The notes beneath the pieces were generated by a model. That model was not told the origin of the DNA. It did no database searches and saw nothing but the letters and a program-made list of their open reading frames with translations. A stretch of 64,000 bases of DNA, from contig CAZUPK010000067.1 in NCBI GenBank assembly GCA_964622255.1, positions 1-64,000 on the forward strand. The letters are read 5' to 3'. The position numbers were made by a program, and so were the translations under genes. Positions 28,901 to 37,145 of this stretch are shown here, one piece after another (position 1 is the stretch's first letter; each line of letters opens with the position of its first letter). Source of the DNA: SZUA-1377 sp964622255 (lineage in GTDB: Bacteria; Campylobacterota; Campylobacteria; Campylobacterales; QNZT01).

Positions 28901-28949
28901 TGATAGATGGCTAAGAAAGTGGTATGAGAGAAAAAGTGAATTTTTGTAA
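25905..28949 (+). CDS. RND efflux pump permease (AcrB/HAE-1 family)
   Basis: This 1014-residue inner-membrane pump has 12 expected transmembrane helices in two repeats, with two large periplasmic loops. The proton-relay aspartates are kept in GIIIDDAIVVLENIYKKM in helix 4, and the second half has GMVGKNSVLLVDFANE. Together with the preceding channel and adaptor it forms a complete tripartite pump for drugs, solvents or other hydrophobic compounds; the substrate is unknown. Many Lys-rich loop segments are typical of AT-rich genomes. Confidence 0.92.
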   Translation: MYKVAINRPIATLMYVFTLVIFGYMSFKGMPSALYPNVDFPIVTIKTIYPGVDANTIESQVTQKIEEAVSGIAGVDSIISTSSDSISVVMVNFFLERNIDEATNDVRDKVSAVTLPKNAKIPLVNKLDIGAAPVINVFLTAKKNNIKNLMLFADEKVKPALEKLDGVGAINIIGYRDREIKIFPDIYKLNKYGISIRELNNIVARENVKVGGGKLITKDKEIILKTKADAISLNELKNIFIKNDIKLKDIAKVTDDLSDAKSYSSYNGTKGVMLEVQKISGTNTIDVVNRVKKIIPKLKAIAGDRFGVTTLQDTTPFIIHSLEDVKFDLIYGAFLAVVIIFGFLRNLTITLVSAFSIPISIFGTIALMNFMGFNLNKMTLIGLTLAIGIIIDDAIVVLENIYKKMEEGMGSFEAALYGVKEMAFAILAISAMLLAVFIPVANMSGIVGKFFESFAMTVGFAIIISYSVALSFMPSLSARVLHKNESKFYNITEPIFIAIDKFYERILSFILEHKKLIFLLVLITFAGSISLFPKIGMDFLPKEDKAEFEIKLRAKPGISLDKMIKRSKKVENIVKKDKNVLFTTLNVGYNSVKEKNKSLIYVKLTPKNKRVKSQEEIIQSFRKRLNSFSKDIFITVSAIPNIKGAGVSVPYQIVLTSDSFEKLKVAKKNLMQYLSKKKGFVDIDSNLDEGKPQIDIKIIRENANRLGISALEIASTIATAFSSDLEISYFEQNGKQYNITLRLPDNNRISIDDIKKLQIRAKNGKLVYLDGLVEFKNSKSIASIYHYNRQRQVTIYSDLFGLDLGGAVNYTLAKIDKLLPKGVGYKFTGFAKEMKKTNKAFANAISLSVILMFIILAILYESLIQPFIIMMALPLSIIGVMVALYLTHMHFSLFVMIGFMLLMGMVGKNSVLLVDFANEAIYKGKDVKSALIEAGEKRLRPILMTTFAMIFAMLPLALSHSLGSETKAPMAIAVIGGLISSMILTLLVVPVFFEFIYPIDRWLRKWYERKSEFL

Positions 28950-29006
28950 AAAAATGCCGATATACAATCACATCAAAAGTAAGTTTAAAAAAAGGAGTAT
29001 CATTGA

Positions 29007-29546
29007 ATGAATGAAAGGAGACTTTTTTTAAAGAAAAGTTTTGCTCTAGTTACTATACCTATAACTTCACAAAATCTTTTCTCTTATTCTCTACCCACAG
29101 ATAAGATTTTACATCTACATAACATTCATACAGGAGAGAGTATAAAAGCAACTTTTTGGGAAAAAGATCACTTTGTTGAAAGTGAGTTAAAAAGATTGGA
29201 TTATTTTTTACGAGACTATAGACTAAATAAAACCGCAAAAATAGATAGAAACCTATATAAACTTTTGTATGCAATACAGCTTATTGGAAATACAAAAAAG
29301 CCGGTTGAGATTATATCCGGATATAGAACTATTCAGACAAATGAGATTTTGAGAAAGCACTCTAAAGGTGTTGCAAAACATAGTTTTCATACTCTTGCAA
29401 AGGCTATTGATTTTAATATAAAAGATAGATACTTAAGAGATACTTTAAAAATAGTTAAAAAGTTACAAGTTGGTGGGATTGGATACTATCCAAAAAGTAG
29501 TTTTATACACATAGATACCGGAAGAGTTAGATTTTGGAGGGGTTAA
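29007..29546 (+). CDS. Tat-exported DUF882 / M15-like peptidase (YcbK family)
   Basis: The 179-residue protein begins MNERRLFLKKSFALVTIP, a twin-arginine signal (RRLFLKK). The mature part has the DUF882/peptidase M15-like core: IISGYRTIQTN, HSFHTLAKAIDF with the putative zinc His and Asp, and a final FIHIDTGRVRFWRG with a second His/Asp. This family is linked to murein cleavage at the cell envelope. RBS AAAGGAG precedes ATG 29007. It is a single gene between the RND pump and rpsU. Confidence 0.85.
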   Translation: MNERRLFLKKSFALVTIPITSQNLFSYSLPTDKILHLHNIHTGESIKATFWEKDHFVESELKRLDYFLRDYRLNKTAKIDRNLYKLLYAIQLIGNTKKPVEIISGYRTIQTNEILRKHSKGVAKHSFHTLAKAIDFNIKDRYLRDTLKIVKKLQVGGIGYYPKSSFIHIDTGRVRFWRG

Positions 29547-29613
29547 TAGGCGATTATAAAGTTTTTTAAAGTATGATTGAGTTGTAAAATTTTTTTGAAA
29601 GGTGGTGAGGTAG

Positions 29614-29826
29614 ATGCCTGGTATCGTTGTGAAATCAAATGAATCTTTCGAAGAAGCATATAGGAGATTTAAAAAGCAAATTGATAGAAACTTAATAGTT
29701 ACAGAAAAAAGAGCTAGAAGGTTTTTTGAAACCGGAACTGAAAAGAGAAAGAAACAAAAAATCGCAGCTAGAAAGAAAATGCTTAAGAAACTTTATATGC
29801 TTAGAAGATACGAATCAAGGCTGTAA
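29614..29826 (+). CDS. rpsU: 30S ribosomal protein S21
   Basis: S21 is a small basic protein of the 30S platform needed for initiation. The 70-residue protein has the family start PGIVVKSNESFEEAYRRFKKQIDR and the Arg/Lys-rich tail KKQKIAARKKMLKKLYMLRRYESRL. A strong Shine-Dalgarno (AAAGGTGGTGAGG) precedes it, and a clear terminator follows, so it forms its own transcription unit. Confidence 0.97.
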   Translation: MPGIVVKSNESFEEAYRRFKKQIDRNLIVTEKRARRFFETGTEKRKKQKIAARKKMLKKLYMLRRYESRL

Positions 29827-29838
29827 GCTTTCACTTAT

Positions 29839-29864
29839 GAGGGGAGGTTTCCCCCTCGTTTTTT
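29839..29864 (+). terminator. Rho-independent terminator of rpsU
   Basis: GAGGGG (29839-29844) pairs with CCCCTC (29852-29857) over a short loop, followed by GTTTTTT. It lies 12 bases after the rpsU stop and also faces the end of the convergent LysM gene. Confidence 0.8.
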
Positions 29865-29881
29865 GTATTAAAGGTTGTTAC

Positions 29882-30781
29882 TTATTTAGGAACTCTAAGT
29901 TTTTGTCCTGGAAATATCATATTTGGGTTTTTAATCAAATCAGGGTTTGCTGCAAAAATTTTACTATACATCATAGGATTTCCATATGCTCTTTTTGCTA
30001 TAAGAGATAGAGTATCACCTCTCCTAACTGTGATTATTCTCATTGCATTTTTTCTAACTTTTGTTTCTTTCTTGATTTTTGAAACATAATCAGAGCTTTT
30101 GATTTTTGTTTTATCATTTTCCATTATTTGATTTAATTTAGCATATAGTTTCGATAAATCATCCTTTGTGGCTAGTTCATTTTTGTTAATAATAACCTTA
30201 TTAAAGTTATCAGCCTTTTCTTTTTTGTTTTTATTCTCAATTTTTCTATTTGAGTCCACATTATCAAGTGATGATAGGTCAATATCCTCCTCTTTTACAT
30301 TATCAACATCCGCAGACGATAAATTGCTAAGTAGTGTAGCATCATCAACTTTATTTTCATCATTAATCTCTTTTTGTTTTTTAGATACAGGTTTAGAGGC
30401 TGTTGTTTGGATTTGATTGGTATTGAGCCTATTATTTTGTTTTTTTTGATTCATTTGAGCCAATATACTTTTTACTATCAGAGCTATTTCTTCTTTTTTT
30501 ATAGTATTGCCTTCGCTTTCAACAGTATTAGTTACTGCTTTAACTACATTGGAGGTGGTATTTTTTTGTTTAACTTGTTTGATAGGTTGTACTTTTTTAG
30601 TCTGATTGTTAGCAACATCCTCACTTTTAAATAAAAATTTATATGCAACCGCTCCCAAAACAATCAAAAGCAGTATTAAAAGTATGATAACAAGTATCTT
30701 AATCAGAGAGTTTACAGTATCTCCACTTTTTCCATCATCATCAACTCTAAACTTTAGGTAATCATCTCTTATATTGCTCAT
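29882..30781 (-). CDS. Membrane-anchored LysM-domain protein
   Basis: The 299-residue protein has one transmembrane helix at about residues 27-52 (IKILVIILLILLLIVLGAVAYKFLF), a long low-complexity Lys/Asn/Asp-rich linker, and a single LysM domain at the C-terminus (MRIITVRRGDTLSLIAKRA then YGNPMMYSKIF...FPGQKLRVPK). LysM binds peptidoglycan glycan strands, so it probably bridges the inner membrane and the wall. It is followed upstream by the rhodanese gene in the same direction (18-base gap). The two bactofilin genes lie just beyond, divergently. Confidence 0.85.
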   Translation of the reverse strand: MSNIRDDYLKFRVDDDGKSGDTVNSLIKILVIILLILLLIVLGAVAYKFLFKSEDVANNQTKKVQPIKQVKQKNTTSNVVKAVTNTVESEGNTIKKEEIALIVKSILAQMNQKKQNNRLNTNQIQTTASKPVSKKQKEINDENKVDDATLLSNLSSADVDNVKEEDIDLSSLDNVDSNRKIENKNKKEKADNFNKVIINKNELATKDDLSKLYAKLNQIMENDKTKIKSSDYVSKIKKETKVRKNAMRIITVRRGDTLSLIAKRAYGNPMMYSKIFAANPDLIKNPNMIFPGQKLRVPK

Positions 30782-30799
30782 TTATAGCTCCTTTGTTAT

Positions 30800-31441
30800 T
30801 TAACTACTTGGTTTATTGATAGTAATACCTAATATCTGCCAATATTGCATACCACCACGATAGTATTTTATCTTATCTTTAGGATAACCAAGCTTGATCA
30901 AGTTTTTCATAGCTGCTACAGCTTGTTGGCACCAAGGACCATTATCAAATATCATCAATTCCATAGCATCGGAAAAATCCCATCTACCATTTTTCTTTTC
31001 AGCACCAAAAAGTTCCAACATTTGATCTATATATTGACTTCCAAGGCTTATAGAAAGAACACTAAAAGGAACATTTAAAGCTCCTGGAATGGTTCCTTGT
31101 ATATACCACTGTGGAAGTCTAGCATCTATCAAAAGTCCGGTGTTATTGGCTACTTGATTTTTTAAAAAATTTATAACATCTAACTCAGAAACAGTTTCTA
31201 CACCTTTAATAGGTTCCATCTTTTGAACACAAAATGGTGGACACGGCCTAGATGTTTTCGTATAAGAATTTTTAAGTTTATGATTTTTATCCTGTATTCT
31301 TTGTATCCTTATATTTTTTCCATCCACATCTATATCAACATATGGAAGTTTATCTGTAAGATTTACCTCTAAACCCAATACATTTGTAGTAAGCAGTGTT
31401 GATATGGTTAAACTACTAAACAATTTAAAACTTTTTTTCAT
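30800..31441 (-). CDS. Secreted rhodanese-like protein
   Basis: The 213-residue protein has a signal peptide (about 1-23, ending TTNVLG) and a rhodanese domain: LLIDARLPQWYIQGTIPGALNVPF (about 107-130), the active-site loop WCQQAVAAMKNL and the ending YYRGGMQYWQILG. The active cysteine is present, so sulfur transfer or redox activity in the periplasm is possible. It probably shares a transcript with the LysM gene. A promoter region of about 165 bases separates it from the divergent bactofilin operon. Confidence 0.85.
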   Translation of the reverse strand: MKKSFKLFSSLTISTLLTTNVLGLEVNLTDKLPYVDIDVDGKNIRIQRIQDKNHKLKNSYTKTSRPCPPFCVQKMEPIKGVETVSELDVINFLKNQVANNTGLLIDARLPQWYIQGTIPGALNVPFSVLSISLGSQYIDQMLELFGAEKKNGRWDFSDAMELMIFDNGPWCQQAVAAMKNLIKLGYPKDKIKYYRGGMQYWQILGITINKPSS

Positions 31442-31607
31442 AAGAAGCCTTTATTTTAGTTTCATTCTTTCTTTAAGTTTATTTTTTGGTATTATATACT
31501 ATTAAACAAAAAAAAGCAAATGTTGTTGACTATAAATATTTTTCTAACAAAGTCGATTTAGTATAGATTACAAATTTGCACATATTTTTATGTAAATAAG
31601 GAAGAGG

Positions 31608-32423
31608 ATGGCTTTATTTAACCTTTTAGCTAAAAAGAAGAAAAAAAGAGCAAGTGAAATAACTTATATTACCAAAAATATTCGAATAACCGGAGAGCTT
31701 ATTAGTGCAAGTCCTTTGTTTATAGATAGTAAGATAGAAGGTGATTTAAAAGTAAACAATACCGTCATAATCTCAAAAAGAGCTTCAGTTGATGGAAATA
31801 TACAAGCTAAAAATGTTTTAGTTTATGGTGAGATTAGAGGCAAGGTAAAGAGTAAAAACTTAGAAGTATATCAAGGTGCACAAGTTCGCGGAAATCTGAA
31901 TGTAAAAAAAATTTATATAGATGGACAAGTTTTTGGAAGTATTGGAGGTGAAGGGGTTTTTATAGATAAAAATGGTAGGGCTAAAAGTGTTATACAAGCA
32001 AAAAAAACAGCTATCAGTGGTGTTGTAGATGGTGCTTTAGCTTCTTATGTATTAGAGTTAAATCGCAATTCATATATTAGAGGAGATGTTTTTGTAAGTG
32101 AGATACCAAAAAAAGATGGAAAAATAGAGGGAAGTATAAATAATTTTAAAGATATTTTATCTTCTAAAGAGCAGTTTAGTTATGATTATGAAGATAGTGT
32201 CGAAAAAATGAATACTGAAGTAGCGGTGTATATGAAATATGAAGCAAAGATTATAGATTTGATAAAAAGAAATCTTAATAATAATGCTATTTTACAAAAT
32301 TTAGTAAAAATGTTAAAATACTCAGAAGATAACGAACAAAAACTTGAACAGATAATTCAAGCTATTGAATACAAAAAGGGATACAAAAAGGATGACGGTT
32401 TTATTGATGTTGAGTATGATTAG
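31608..32423 (+). CDS. Bactofilin (first of two)
   Basis: Bactofilins are cytoskeletal proteins that polymerise as a beta-helix and guide wall synthesis or cell curvature. The 271-residue protein has the bactofilin domain at about residues 18-165, with the repeating pattern RITGELISASPLFIDSKIEG, SVDGNIQAKNVLVYGEIRGK, RGNLNVKKIYIDGQV. The C-terminal 80 residues are helical, charged and unlike short bactofilins. It starts an apparent operon with the small membrane protein and the second bactofilin. Confidence 0.88.
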   Translation: MALFNLLAKKKKKRASEITYITKNIRITGELISASPLFIDSKIEGDLKVNNTVIISKRASVDGNIQAKNVLVYGEIRGKVKSKNLEVYQGAQVRGNLNVKKIYIDGQVFGSIGGEGVFIDKNGRAKSVIQAKKTAISGVVDGALASYVLELNRNSYIRGDVFVSEIPKKDGKIEGSINNFKDILSSKEQFSYDYEDSVEKMNTEVAVYMKYEAKIIDLIKRNLNNNAILQNLVKMLKYSEDNEQKLEQIIQAIEYKKGYKKDDGFIDVEYD

Positions 32424-32432
32424 GGAGGTGCT

Positions 32433-32777
32433 ATGAAAAAGATAGATATTAAAAAGAGGATAAAATTGCTAAGTTGGACATCGCTGATAGGGCTTCTTAT
32501 CCTAACTTCTCTATCTGTTTACAATACAATAGCATATATAAAAAATTTGGAACAAGTTAAAACTATTATCAAATTGTTAAATAAAGATACCTCACCTCAA
32601 CTGAAAAATGAAATTATAAAAGCTATCGTAGCCAATATAGACAATTCTCAAGTAGTAGTTATATCTACTGCCATTATAGGTATTGTATTGCTAACAATGG
32701 TAGTGTATCTTGGAGTATCCATCAAAAAAGAGACAAATAGAAGAATCCATGCTATGGATTGGATTATAGAGGATTAA
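32433..32777 (+). CDS. Small two-helix membrane protein between bactofilin genes
   Basis: The 114-residue protein has two transmembrane segments, at about 12-35 (SWTSLIGLLILTSLSVYNTIAYI) and 72-95 (VVVISTAIIGIVLLTMVVYLGVSI), with a charged loop between. RBS GGGAGGTG precedes the ATG. I do not recognise the family. Its position 9 bases after one bactofilin gene and 3 bases before another suggests that it could anchor the bactofilin filament to the membrane; that is inference. Confidence 0.75.
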   Translation: MKKIDIKKRIKLLSWTSLIGLLILTSLSVYNTIAYIKNLEQVKTIIKLLNKDTSPQLKNEIIKAIVANIDNSQVVVISTAIIGIVLLTMVVYLGVSIKKETNRRIHAMDWIIED

Positions 32778-32780
32778 AAT

Positions 32781-33560
32781 ATGTTTGATAAAATTTTAAA
32801 AAAAGAGGAAGAGATAGTTGTAAATCCTAACCAGACAACTACACTACAAGCTTATCATACAAAAGTTATAGGTGATATAGTCGGACACGACGGAGTTTAT
32901 ATAGATGGTGTTGTAGATGGTTGTGTCATTGTTGATAACATTGTGTTTGTAGGTAAAGATGCTGAAGTAAAAGGAAAGATACAAGCTCAACATGTAGTTG
33001 TCGAGGGAGAAGTAAGAGGAGCAATAGAGTGTGATTTTTTGGATATAAAATCTGAAGGGTTGGTTTTGGCAAATATAGAAGCTAGGGAGATTAAAATAGC
33101 TGGAAAACTTCAAGGGGAGACCGTCGCTTATGATTTATCTCTAGCTAAAAGTGCCTTTTTAGGAACAAAAGTTCAAGTAAATAGGATGGTTTTGGAAGGA
33201 ACGGTTATAGGTGATATTGCAAGTGATAGTTTGATACTTAAAGATAGTGCCTATGTTAAGGGTAATATTTTTGTAAACTCATTTATAAACGAAGGTGCAG
33301 TCGTAAAGGGTGAAATAGGAGACTATAAAAAACTTCTTGAAAAAAGAACACCACTAAGTTCAAATCAAACTCAAAATATCAAAATCCTAAAAGAGTCTAT
33401 AGAAAAATATATTAAAAATTCCAACTATATAAATGAGATTCTAAGACAAAAGGTAGATATAGATGTAAAAGTAAACAATCTAATAAACTATATAAAAGAC
33501 AATGTTCATAACAATGATGAGCTTGTAAAAGTAACAAGGTTAATCAACTATAACGGTTAA
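32781..33560 (+). CDS. Bactofilin (second of two)
   Basis: The 259-residue protein again has a beta-helical bactofilin core at about 24-170 (HTKVIGDIVGHDGVYIDGVV, KGKIQAQHVVVEGEVRGAI) and a C-terminal helical region. It is clearly a paralogue of the first bactofilin with low identity, so the duplication is old. Starts 4 bases after the small membrane protein. The two bactofilins could co-polymerise. Role in cell shape or wall synthesis is inferred. Confidence 0.87.
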   Translation: MFDKILKKEEEIVVNPNQTTTLQAYHTKVIGDIVGHDGVYIDGVVDGCVIVDNIVFVGKDAEVKGKIQAQHVVVEGEVRGAIECDFLDIKSEGLVLANIEAREIKIAGKLQGETVAYDLSLAKSAFLGTKVQVNRMVLEGTVIGDIASDSLILKDSAYVKGNIFVNSFINEGAVVKGEIGDYKKLLEKRTPLSSNQTQNIKILKESIEKYIKNSNYINEILRQKVDIDVKVNNLINYIKDNVHNNDELVKVTRLINYNG

Positions 33561-33614
33561 TCTCCTGTTTATCTTTATTTTTTAAGATAAACTTAAAAAT
33601 CCAAAGGAGGATTT

Positions 33615-34466
33615 ATGATGGAAAGATTGAAAACCTATTTTTTACTGACAGTGCTAACACTGCTTTTTATATGGTTTGGTGGGCTTGTTGGTGGAAAAGT
33701 AGGTATGCTTATAGCTTTAGCTATGGCAGTAGGTATGAATTTTTATGCATACTACTTTAGTAGCGAGATGGTTTTAAAACACTATGATGCAGTTTCTATA
33801 GACGAAATTCATGCAAGTGGACTCTACACAATAGTAAGAAGACTTACTCAAAAAGCTAAACTTCCAATGCCAAAGCTTTACATTATCCCAGATTCGATAC
33901 CAAATGCCTTTGCAACAGGAAGAGACTATGAACATGCGGTGGTTGCTGTAACGGAAGGACTTTTAGAACTTTTGGACGAAAGAGAGATAGAAGCTGTTAT
34001 AGCACACGAGCTTAGTCATATAAAACACTATGATATGCTTATAGGAACAGTTGTAGCAAGTATAGCCGGTGCCATAGCAACTTTGGCAAACTTCGGTATT
34101 TTTTTTGGTGGAAATGATGATGAAGATAGACCAAATCCTATAGTGATGCTTATACTTATGATAGTGATGCCTCTTGTTGCAAGTTTAGTTCAAATGGCAG
34201 TAAGTAGAAGCAGAGAGTATATGGCAGATGAAGGCTCTGCAAAACTTACAGGACACCCAGAGTGGTTACAATCAGCTTTGATAAAACTAGATAACTATGC
34301 AAGAGGTGATATAGTTCACGAAGCGACTCCCGAAACTGCACATATGTTTATCATAAATCCTTTTACGGGAAAAGAGATGAGCTTTAAAGCTATGTTTAGC
34401 ACACATCCTAGCACAGAGGATAGGGTAGCAAGGTTGGAAGAGTTAAAAGAAGAGTTTTTTAGCTAA
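33615..34466 (+). CDS. htpX: HtpX-family membrane zinc metalloprotease (M48)
   Basis: HtpX degrades misfolded membrane proteins together with FtsH. The 283-residue protein has two N-terminal membrane helices (about 7-46), the zinc motif VIAHELSHIKHYD with HELSH, two further membrane segments, the third ligand region in SREYMADEGSAKLTG, and the ending FSTHPSTEDRVARLEEL. RBS AAAGGAGG precedes the ATG. It follows the bactofilin operon by 54 bases and could be co-transcribed. Confidence 0.95.
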   Translation: MMERLKTYFLLTVLTLLFIWFGGLVGGKVGMLIALAMAVGMNFYAYYFSSEMVLKHYDAVSIDEIHASGLYTIVRRLTQKAKLPMPKLYIIPDSIPNAFATGRDYEHAVVAVTEGLLELLDEREIEAVIAHELSHIKHYDMLIGTVVASIAGAIATLANFGIFFGGNDDEDRPNPIVMLILMIVMPLVASLVQMAVSRSREYMADEGSAKLTGHPEWLQSALIKLDNYARGDIVHEATPETAHMFIINPFTGKEMSFKAMFSTHPSTEDRVARLEELKEEFFS

Positions 34467-34559
34467 CTGTTGCACATAAAACTTAAATAAGCTTTGATAA
34501 GAGCGATAATCTCTAAATAGTAGTGGTTTTTTCCAGTTAATGACCCTCTTTTATAAAGC

Positions 34560-34700
34560 TATCATATCCATCTTTACCTCTAGCAGGAGAAGTTGTAAAA
34601 GCTACATTAGTAGCCTGATTTTGTTGATAGCTGAATCCGTCCATTTATTGCAGGGGAAAGAATCCCCTTGCTTTAGCTATGGGTAGTATGTCAAGAAGGA
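34560..34700 (+). mobile_element. Solitary IS200/IS605-type right-end remnant
   Basis: The gap 34467-34879 holds no gene. Its middle contains GGGGAAAGAATCCCC (about 34652-34666), then a hairpin with CTTTAGC and the end GGGTAGTATGTCAAG (to 34695), the pattern seen at the right ends of IS200/IS605 elements next to tnpB. No tnpB or tnpA remains. The last 180 bases before nrdD are AT-rich and should carry its promoter. Confidence 0.5.
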
Positions 34701-34879
34701 GTCCTAGTCACAGTCCATAAATGATATTTGCTCTGTTTGCACTATATGCTAAAATGTGAATAAGGATTTGAACTTTCTGATAAACTGTGAATGTTTCCAG
34801 AGGGTTCGATTATAAATTTTAAGAATTTTTTTTGTTTTAATTTGATATTATTTCGTCAAACGAAAAAAGGTTTATTTCG

Positions 34880-36967
34880 ATGAATGTTAAGATATTAAAG
34901 CGAGATGGTTCATATCAAGATTTTTTACCTTTTAAAATAGAAGATGCTATCAAAAAAGCTTTTAAAAGTAAAAATACTCCTTATGATGTTTCTATCTATA
35001 AAAATGTTCTAAAAAATATAAAAAAGAAGAGTATTGTTGATGTTGAAAGTATTCAGGATTTGATAGAAAAAGAGTTGTATAAAAACGGCTATTTTGAAGT
35101 TATGAAATCTTTTATGCTTTATAGACATTTACATAAGATGCAAAGAGAGAGATTTTTAGATGAGGGAACTACTTATGTAAATTCAACTGAAACGATAGAA
35201 GAGTATATAAATGGTAGTGATTGGAGGATAAAAGCAAATTCAAATACAGGATATTCAAGTGCTGGTTTGGTAAATAATACTGCAGGGAAAGTGATAGCTA
35301 ACTATTGGCTTGATAAAGTTTACTCAAAAGATGAGGGATATGCACATAGAAATGGAGATTATCATATTCATGATTTGGATTGTTTGACTGGATATTGTGC
35401 AGGTTGGAGTTTGAGAGCTTTACTAAATGAGGGCTTTAATGGTGTAAGAGGAAGAGTTGAAAGTGATGCTCCTAAACATTTTTATTCTGCTTTGGGACAA
35501 ATGGCAAATTTTTTGGGGATTTTACAAAGTGAGTGGGCTGGAGCTCAAGCTTTTAGTAGTTTTGATACCTATCTAGCACCTTATGTTTTTAAAGATAAGT
35601 TAAAATACAATGATGTAAAACAAGCTATAAGAAGTTTTGTCTATAACTTAAATGTTCCTGCAAGATGGGGACAGTCTCCTTTTACAAATATCACTATAGA
35701 TTGGGTTGTTCCGGAAGATTTAAAAGAACAGATACCAACAAGTAAAGATAAGCATCTTTTTAAAGATATAAGTGATAAAGAGCTTGAAGAAGAAGCAAAA
35801 AAAAGAGGTTGTAAAAATCTTACTGATATGACTTATAAATATTTTCAAAAAGAGATGAATCTTATAAATAAAGCTTTTTATGAAGTTATGACTGAAGGTG
35901 ATAAAACAGGACAGCCTTTTACCTTTCCTATACCTACTGTAAATATTACTGAAGATTTTGATTGGTATGGTGAAAATACCGATTTACTTTTTAAAAATAC
36001 TGCAAAAATAGGTTCATCATATTTTCAAAATTTTATAGGAAGTCAATATAAAAAAGATGAAAATGGCAATCTAATTCCAAATGAAGAAGCATATAAACCA
36101 GGGCATGTAAGAAGTATGTGTTGTCGTTTGCAGCTTGATCTTAGAGAGTTGTTAAAAAGAGGAGGGGGACTTTTTGGTAGTGCTGAGATGACAGGTAGTA
36201 TAGGTGTTGTAACTATAAATATGGCAAGACTGGGATATCTATATAAAGGGGATTTAAAATCTTTAAAAAACAGACTTGATGAACTTATGGATATGGCAAA
36301 ATCAACTCTTGAAAAAAAGAGAGTTTTTATTCAAAAGATGTATGATAGAGGTTTATATCCATATACAGCAAGGTATCTTCCTCATTTTAACAATCACTTC
36401 TCAACTATTGGAGTAAATGGTATAAATGAAATGATAAGAAATTTTACAGATGATGAGTATGATATTAGTTCGAAAAAGGGAAGAGAGTTTGCACTAAATA
36501 TTTTAAATCATATGAGAGATAAAATGGTCAAATATCAAGAAGAAACAGGTAACCTTTACAATCTTGAAGCAACTCCGGCAGAAGGAACTACATATAGATT
36601 TGCAAAAGAGGATAAAAAAAGATTTGGTGGAGATATTATTCAAGCGGGAGAAGGGGAAAATATTTACTATACAAACTCTTCTCAACTACCGGTTGATTTT
36701 ACAAGTGATCCTTTTACTGCTTTGGATTTGCAAGATGATTTACAGTGTAAATATACCGGTGGAACGGTATTACATCTTTATATGAGAGAAAAAGTAAGCT
36801 CTATTGAAGCTTGTAGAAAACTTGTAAAAAATGTTATATCAAATTATAGATTGCCATATATAACTATCACACCTCTTTTTTCGATATGTCCAAAACATGG
36901 ATATTTAGCAGGTGAGTATGAGTTTTGTCCAAAATGCGACGAAGAGTTATTAGCACAATTAGATTAA
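34880..36967 (+). CDS. nrdD: Anaerobic ribonucleoside-triphosphate reductase, large part (lacks glycyl-radical end)
   Basis: NrdD reduces ribonucleoside triphosphates to deoxynucleotides without oxygen. The 695-residue protein has an ATP-cone at the N-terminus (VKILKRDGSYQDFLPFKIEDAI...), the NRDD core (DYHIHDLDCLTGYCAGWSL, SMCCRLQLDLRELLKRGGGLFGSAE), and ends at the zinc block FSICPKHGYLAGEYEFCPKCDEE. In usual NrdD the glycyl-radical loop RVxGYxxP follows this block in the same chain; here the chain stops first, and that loop is in the next small gene. The order nrdD, small gene, nrdG supports one operon. Confidence 0.93.
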   Translation: MNVKILKRDGSYQDFLPFKIEDAIKKAFKSKNTPYDVSIYKNVLKNIKKKSIVDVESIQDLIEKELYKNGYFEVMKSFMLYRHLHKMQRERFLDEGTTYVNSTETIEEYINGSDWRIKANSNTGYSSAGLVNNTAGKVIANYWLDKVYSKDEGYAHRNGDYHIHDLDCLTGYCAGWSLRALLNEGFNGVRGRVESDAPKHFYSALGQMANFLGILQSEWAGAQAFSSFDTYLAPYVFKDKLKYNDVKQAIRSFVYNLNVPARWGQSPFTNITIDWVVPEDLKEQIPTSKDKHLFKDISDKELEEEAKKRGCKNLTDMTYKYFQKEMNLINKAFYEVMTEGDKTGQPFTFPIPTVNITEDFDWYGENTDLLFKNTAKIGSSYFQNFIGSQYKKDENGNLIPNEEAYKPGHVRSMCCRLQLDLRELLKRGGGLFGSAEMTGSIGVVTINMARLGYLYKGDLKSLKNRLDELMDMAKSTLEKKRVFIQKMYDRGLYPYTARYLPHFNNHFSTIGVNGINEMIRNFTDDEYDISSKKGREFALNILNHMRDKMVKYQEETGNLYNLEATPAEGTTYRFAKEDKKRFGGDIIQAGEGENIYYTNSSQLPVDFTSDPFTALDLQDDLQCKYTGGTVLHLYMREKVSSIEACRKLVKNVISNYRLPYITITPLFSICPKHGYLAGEYEFCPKCDEELLAQLD

Positions 36968-36980
36968 GTAGGAGGAAAAA

Positions 36981-37145
36981 ATGAGTAGAGAAGAGAAGTT
37001 AAAAAAGTTACAAAATAGAAGACAAAGATGTATAGTTTATACTAGAGTTATGGGATATCATAGACCGGTAGAGAGTTTTAACATAGGAAAGTTAGGTGAA
37101 CATAGACAACGAGTCCAATTTGTTGAACAAAAAAATAGTTTATGA
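36981..37145 (+). CDS. Separate glycyl-radical domain of anaerobic ribonucleotide reductase (54 residues)
   Basis: An ATG at 36981, preceded by AGGAGG at 36970-36975, opens a 54-residue ORF. It contains RCIVYTRVMGYHRPVESFNI and GKLGE, the conserved glycyl-radical signature found at the extreme C-terminus of ordinary NrdD (RVVGYYRP...NxGK). Gly25 is the predicted radical residue. The gene begins 13 bases after nrdD and overlaps nrdG by about 25-50 bases. Function as a small subunit that docks on NrdD and receives the radical from NrdG is inferred. Confidence 0.8.
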   Translation: MSREEKLKKLQNRRQRCIVYTRVMGYHRPVESFNIGKLGEHRQRVQFVEQKNSL

